A DNA stretch of 43,647 nt from Candidatus Dormiibacterota bacterium (GTDB lineage Bacteria; Chloroflexota; Dormibacteria; Dormibacterales; Dormibacteraceae). The notes under the pieces are model-generated. The model was not told where the DNA came from. It did no database searches and saw only the letters and a list, made by a program, of their open reading frames with translations. How positions within the stretch are numbered: the first letter of the stretch is position 1; every line of letters starts with the position of its first letter. Location: the NCBI GenBank assembly GCA_003151935.1, contig PLYZ01000092.1, positions 1 through 43,647 of the forward strand, written 5' to 3'. A program made the position numbers and the translations under genes. Positions 39,910-43,647 of this stretch are shown piece by piece.

Positions 39910-40532
39910 CTCAGGAACGGGTTCGTTCTCCTTTCTCGGCCGATCGTGGTCGATGGCCCGTGTCCGCTGTAGACCGTCAGCTCATCGGGTTGGGAGAGCA
40001 GCTTGGCATTGATCCCATCCACAAGCGCTCTTCCATCTGAGTTGGCGAAGTCGGACCGGCCGATCGAGCCGGCAAACAGCGCGTCGCCCGTGAAAAGGTT
40101 GTCGCCGATCTTGAGCGTGACGCCGCCCGGGCTGTGGCCCGGCGTGTGCAGCACCTCAAACGCGAGCGAACCGGCTCGAAAGGTCTCTCCCTCGACCAGG
40201 TTCACCACGCTGTCGACGGGGTCGGTCGCGGGACCGAATTCGCGGCGCAACGGTCTGCCCTCGGCGACGACGTGCTTTTCTGATTCATGGACGGCGACAG
40301 GGACAGGTCCGAACGCCGCAAGCAGCACCGGCAGGCCCGCGACGTGGTCGACGTCCGTGTGCGTGAGCAAGATCGCCTTGACGTTCGCACCCCGATTTCG
40401 AACCAGGTCGACCATCGCCTGAGGTTCGAGGTTGGCGTCGATCACCACCGCGTCGTTGGTTTCCTCGTCCTCGACCAGGTACGAGTTGGTGCGGAACTGC
40501 TGGTCGGCGGTCGACTCGATGTGAACCCTCAC
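39906..40532 (-). CDS. MBL-fold metallohydrolase, glyoxalase II-like
   Basis: A 208-residue metallo-beta-lactamase-fold protein. The metal motif usually HxHxDH reads HTDVDH here, so the second His is Asp; this form is also seen in ComEC-type MBL domains. HTPGHSPGGVTL and FTGDALFAGSIGRSD are typical of the hydroxyacylglutathione-hydrolase-like group, and GHGPST ends the active-site set. GTG 40532 overlaps the rel stop as GTGA, so it is cotranscribed with rel. The substrate is unknown. Confidence 0.85.
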   Translation of the reverse strand: MRVHIESTADQQFRTNSYLVEDEETNDAVVIDANLEPQAMVDLVRNRGANVKAILLTHTDVDHVAGLPVLLAAFGPVPVAVHESEKHVVAEGRPLRREFGPATDPVDSVVNLVEGETFRAGSLAFEVLHTPGHSPGGVTLKIGDNLFTGDALFAGSIGRSDFANSDGRALVDGINAKLLSQPDELTVYSGHGPSTTIGRERRTNPFLS

Positions 40533-42658
40533 GAAGCTTCGCGGGCGACGGTGTGCACGTCCTTGACGCCTTCCAGCTTCTCCATCAGCCGCGAGAGCTG
40601 CGCGAGCGAGTCGATCTCGACGGTGGTCGAAACCACCGCTGTCTTGTCGTCGTAGACGTGTACCTCGAGAGAGGACATGTTGACGCGGTTCTCCGCGACC
40701 ACGGTGGCGATATCGCGGAGGAGTCCCTGGCGGTCCCAGGCTTCGATCTTGATCGCGACCGGATAGATGTGAGTCGCTTCCGAGTCCCAGTCGACCGGGA
40801 CCACGCGCGCCTGGTCCTGCGCGTTGACCGCGTTGATGCAGTCAACGCGATGAACGGTCACACCCTTGCCGCGCGTGGTGTAGCCGACGATGGCGTCGCC
40901 CGGCACAGGCTGGCAGCAGGGCGCGATCTTCGTGAGAATGCCCTTCTCGCCGTGCACGAGCACTCGCGGGATCGGTTGCACGTTGGGAATGAGCGGGATG
41001 GTCCGCAGGTCGCCGCCCGGAATATCCAGGCTGGGGGCCATGCGCATCACGACCGAATGAGTTGAAAGGTCGCCATAGCCGATCGCCGCCAGGAAGTCGT
41101 CGATCGAGCCGAACTTGTGCAGTGTGGCGATCTCGCCCAGCTTTTCGTCGTCCAGGTCGACGAGGTTCACGCGGTGCATGCGGTGAAGCTCTTTGTCGAG
41201 CAGGTCGCGACCCTTGGCCACGTTCTCTTCGCGGCTCTGGCTCTTGAACCACTTCCGAATCCGCTCTTTGGCGGAGGCGCTCTTGACGAAGTTGAGCCAG
41301 TCGCGGCTCGGGCCGTGCGGGCTCTTCGATGTCAGCACCTCGACGATCTCACCGTTCTGGAGCTCGTAGTCAAGCGGCACCATCCGTCCGTTGACCTTCG
41401 CGCCGATGCACCTGTGCCCGACCTCCGTATGGATCCGGTACGCGAAGTCCACGGGCGTCGAGTCCGCCGGCAGGTTGAGCACGTCGCCCTTCGGCGTGAA
41501 CACGTACACCTCGTCCTGGAAGAGGTCCACCTTGACCGTATCCAGGAACGACTCGGCGTCCCCCACCTCGTTCTGCCACTCCAGCAGGCTGCGCAGCCAG
41601 GAGAGCTTCTTGTCGAAGCTTGCGTCCTTCCCGCCTTCCTTGTAAGTCCAGTGCGCGGCAACGCCGAACTCCGCGATGCGATGCATCTCGTGGGTCCGAA
41701 TCTGGATCTCGATCGGCTCGCCCGTGTGTGTGATCACGGTGGTGTGGAGGGATTGGTAGCCGTTTGACTTCGGCATCGCCACGTAGTCCTTGAAGCGGCC
41801 GGGGACCGGCTTCCACAATGAATGCACCACGCCGAGGACTCCGTAGCAATCGCGCACCGTGTCGACATGCACGCGGATCGCGGAGAGGTCGTAGATCTCT
41901 GAGAAGTCCTTGTTCTCGCGGGTCATCTTCTGCCAGACCGAATAGATGTGCTTGGGCCGGCCGCTGATGTCGGCCTGGATGCCGACCTTCTCGAGCTCGC
42001 GTGCGAGGATCTCGCGAAGGTCCGACACGAGCGTTTCGCGGTCGTGACGCGTGCGAGCGATCCGTTTGACAACGTCCTCGTAGGCCTCGGGTTCGAGGTT
42101 GCGGAAGGCCAGGTCTTCGAGCTCCCATTTGATCTGCCCGATGCCGAGCCGGTGCGCGAGCGGCGCGTAGATTTCGAGCGTCTCGCGCGATATCTTCCGG
42201 CGCTTCACCTCGGGCAGCGGGTCGAGCGTGCGCATGTTGTGGAGCCGGTCCGCGAGCTTGATGAGCACGACCCGAAGGTCTTCCGCCATCGCGACCATCA
42301 TCTTCCGGATGTTCTCCGCCTGCTGTTGCTGATCGGATCGGAGCGCGATCCGGCCCAGCTTGGTGACCCCGTCCACCAACCGGGCCACCTCCGGTCCGAA
42401 CTCGCGTTCCACCTCCTCCGCCGTGAGCGCGGTGTCTTCCACGGTGTCGTGCAGCAGGGCGGCCGAGATCGTCTCGGCGTCGAGCTCGAGGTCGGCGAGG
42501 ATGGCCGCGACCTCCAGGGGATGGTTGACGTACTCTTCGCCGGACAGGCGGCGCTGTCCCTTATGGGCGCTAGCGGAGCGCTCATAAGCCTTCCGAACCA
42601 TCTGCTGACCCGTGGGATCGAGGTGGTCGGCGATGCGGAGAAGCTCTGAAACCGTCAT
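40529..42658 (-). CDS. rel: Bifunctional (p)ppGpp synthetase/hydrolase Rel
   Basis: Rel makes and degrades the alarmone (p)ppGpp. The 709-residue protein has the HD hydrolase domain (YVNHPLEVAAILADL, LLHDTVEDT; metal His/Asp present), the synthetase domain with RPKHIYSVWQKM and the RFKDY motif typical of bifunctional enzymes. A TGS domain (VFTPKGDVLNLPADSTPVDFAYRIHTEVGH) and a C-terminal ACT domain follow. ATG 42658 gives MTVSELLRIADHL; the GTG at 42730 adds 24 unconserved residues. No SD is strong. It is downstream of no gene and diverges from the GAF gene. Confidence 0.96.
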   Translation of the reverse strand: MTVSELLRIADHLDPTGQQMVRKAYERSASAHKGQRRLSGEEYVNHPLEVAAILADLELDAETISAALLHDTVEDTALTAEEVEREFGPEVARLVDGVTKLGRIALRSDQQQQAENIRKMMVAMAEDLRVVLIKLADRLHNMRTLDPLPEVKRRKISRETLEIYAPLAHRLGIGQIKWELEDLAFRNLEPEAYEDVVKRIARTRHDRETLVSDLREILARELEKVGIQADISGRPKHIYSVWQKMTRENKDFSEIYDLSAIRVHVDTVRDCYGVLGVVHSLWKPVPGRFKDYVAMPKSNGYQSLHTTVITHTGEPIEIQIRTHEMHRIAEFGVAAHWTYKEGGKDASFDKKLSWLRSLLEWQNEVGDAESFLDTVKVDLFQDEVYVFTPKGDVLNLPADSTPVDFAYRIHTEVGHRCIGAKVNGRMVPLDYELQNGEIVEVLTSKSPHGPSRDWLNFVKSASAKERIRKWFKSQSREENVAKGRDLLDKELHRMHRVNLVDLDDEKLGEIATLHKFGSIDDFLAAIGYGDLSTHSVVMRMAPSLDIPGGDLRTIPLIPNVQPIPRVLVHGEKGILTKIAPCCQPVPGDAIVGYTTRGKGVTVHRVDCINAVNAQDQARVVPVDWDSEATHIYPVAIKIEAWDRQGLLRDIATVVAENRVNMSSLEVHVYDDKTAVVSTTVEIDSLAQLSRLMEKLEGVKDVHTVAREAS

Positions 42659-42754
42659 CTGGTGGTAGCTGAGAAGTTTAGGCGGGCAGTTCCTCGCCCC
42701 CTCTGTATACGGGTTCCGCTTGCCGGACACGCTCCTAGACTTACGACTCGCGAA

Positions 42755-43647
42755 GTGTCCAATCTCCGAACTTCCCAGCTTCTCCGCGGCCTCGCCGGCC
42801 GGAACTCACAAAGGGCGACGTTTGCGCTGAGGCTCGGGTTCTCGGCCGCGACCGCCGTGCTGGTTCTGATCGGCGCCTCGCTCAATGTCACCGGGCGATC
42901 CGGTCCGGCCGCTCTGGCCGCCGTCGTGGCCGGCGCGCTCGCGCTTGCGGCCGGAGCCCTCAACACCAACTGGCAGGGTTCGGTTCCGCTCGGGGGCGCC
43001 GCGCTGCTCTTGATGCTGGTCTCAGCCCAGTTCAACCTGCGCGACCGCGACCTCGTGCTACAGCTGGCCGGCCTGCTGGTCCTGGGACTCGGAGGCTTCG
43101 TTGGGAGCATTGCCTACCGCAGCTTCGCGCGCGCGATCAGCGCACACGCTGAAGAGCTGGAGGGCGTTCGCGTTCTGCTCCTGGCCAAGGAGCGGGCGTT
43201 CATGGCGGCGACGGCCGACGCGGACCACACCAAAAACCCTGGGGACATGGCCGCCTTCGGGATCATCGCGCGCGAGGCCGGCGCCGACTTCGCGTGCTAT
43301 TACGCCTCGTCTCCCGATGGCAAGCAGTTCCTGCCCCAGCCACCGGGCATCGGTCTCGATCGCATTCATCCGATTCCCGTGCAGCGTCACGCGGAAAGGG
43401 CCGGACCACTACTGAGCGCGATCGACTCCGGCAGGGAATACATCGGCAACGACCAGAGCGGCCTGTCGGAGTTGGTCCACTACCTCCCGGACGACCTGCA
43501 GGTCGCTCGCCTGATGGCGGTGCCGATGCGCATCGGCGACGAGGTCGGCGGGTTCATTCTGCTCGGGAAGAAAACCGGCGAGTTCGACGACGACGACCGC
43601 CGGCTGGCGGTGACCCTGACGCTGCGCGCCGGCGCCCAGCTTGCGAG
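42755..43647 (+). CDS. Membrane GAF-domain sensor protein, N-terminal part (3' end outside window)
   Basis: The frame is open from GTG 42755 to the window end. About 30 residues of basic leader (MSNLRTSQLLRGLAG) precede roughly four membrane helices (about 27-45, 50-66, 72-88 and 95-112). A charged helix (SAHAEELEGVRVLLLAKERAFM) and a GAF-like domain follow from about residue 150: DMAAFGIIAREAGADFACYYASS, RLMAVPMRIGDEVGGFILLGKKTGEFDDDDRRL. The output domain is cut off; a histidine kinase or a diguanylate cyclase is likely. It diverges from rel across a 96-nt region in which I see no convincing promoter. Confidence 0.7.
   Translation, partial: MSNLRTSQLLRGLAGRNSQRATFALRLGFSAATAVLVLIGASLNVTGRSGPAALAAVVAGALALAAGALNTNWQGSVPLGGAALLLMLVSAQFNLRDRDLVLQLAGLLVLGLGGFVGSIAYRSFARAISAHAEELEGVRVLLLAKERAFMAATADADHTKNPGDMAAFGIIAREAGADFACYYASSPDGKQFLPQPPGIGLDRIHPIPVQRHAERAGPLLSAIDSGREYIGNDQSGLSELVHYLPDDLQVARLMAVPMRIGDEVGGFILLGKKTGEFDDDDRRLAVTLTLRAGAQLA

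Noticed and set aside
1-43647. CRISPR array, tRNA, rRNA, insertion sequence or prophage
   Set aside because: No regularly spaced direct repeats, cloverleaf-like gene, transposase or phage gene was seen by eye; only the repeat families listed were found.

Overview
The window is GC-rich, gene-dense bacterial chromosome, almost all housekeeping genes. The mix of Asp23/Gls24, DUF1292, DUF948, YtxH-like, DUF212 and SigB/SigF-type proteins, with a Tad pilus that has no secretin gene in view, suggests a monoderm Terrabacteria lineage. My best guess is Chloroflexota or Dormibacterota; this is inferred from gene content, not from a marker tree. I see no rRNA, tRNA, CRISPR array, transposase or phage.

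Layout. A + strand AAA+ ATPase fragment opens the window (1-675). A very long minus-strand run follows, from hisS (start 27939) down to plsC (stop 853). Read in transcription order it carries hisS, aspS, a 222-nt structured gap, three small membrane proteins, an RsbW-like protein, a SigB/SigF-type sigma factor, pdxH, alaS, a PilM/FtsA-like ATPase, a baseplate-J-like membrane protein, ruvX, a DUF1292 gene and mltG. It continues with aroE, a prepilin peptidase, a PH-domain protein, aroK, aroB, aroQ and efp. The last part is asp23, nusB, xseB, a DUF212 gene, tlyA, nadK, recN, an LmbE-type deacetylase, scpA, scpB, rluB, cmk and plsC. After a small + strand membrane gene comes a Tad/Flp pilus locus in two divergent arms. 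The minus arm (28393-32338) holds a HEAT-repeat protein, cpaF and a hybrid histidine kinase. The plus arm (32395-39909) holds a CRP-like/CpaE fusion, two TadE-like proteins, a giant TadG, cpaB, tadB and tadC. The window ends with an MBL hydrolase, a bifunctional Rel and the start of a membrane GAF sensor.

Genes are joined mainly by 4-base NTGA overlaps, where the start codon NTG overlaps the stop codon TGA. I count seven ATGA, six GTGA, one TTGA and three CTGA. The three CTGA cases (rluB, aroK, aroE) have no ATG, GTG or TTG that would preserve the conserved N-terminus, so CTG starts coupled to termination of the gene before are likely. This is the most unusual signal in the window.

Two repeat families were found by eye. 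Family A is a composite multi-hairpin element that begins 0-2 nt after a stop codon (676, 4439, 10056). Family B is a 59-bp double-hairpin palindromic element, about 88% identical between its two copies. Both B copies lie inside coding sequence: the last 22 codons of rluB and the leader of the second TadE-like gene.
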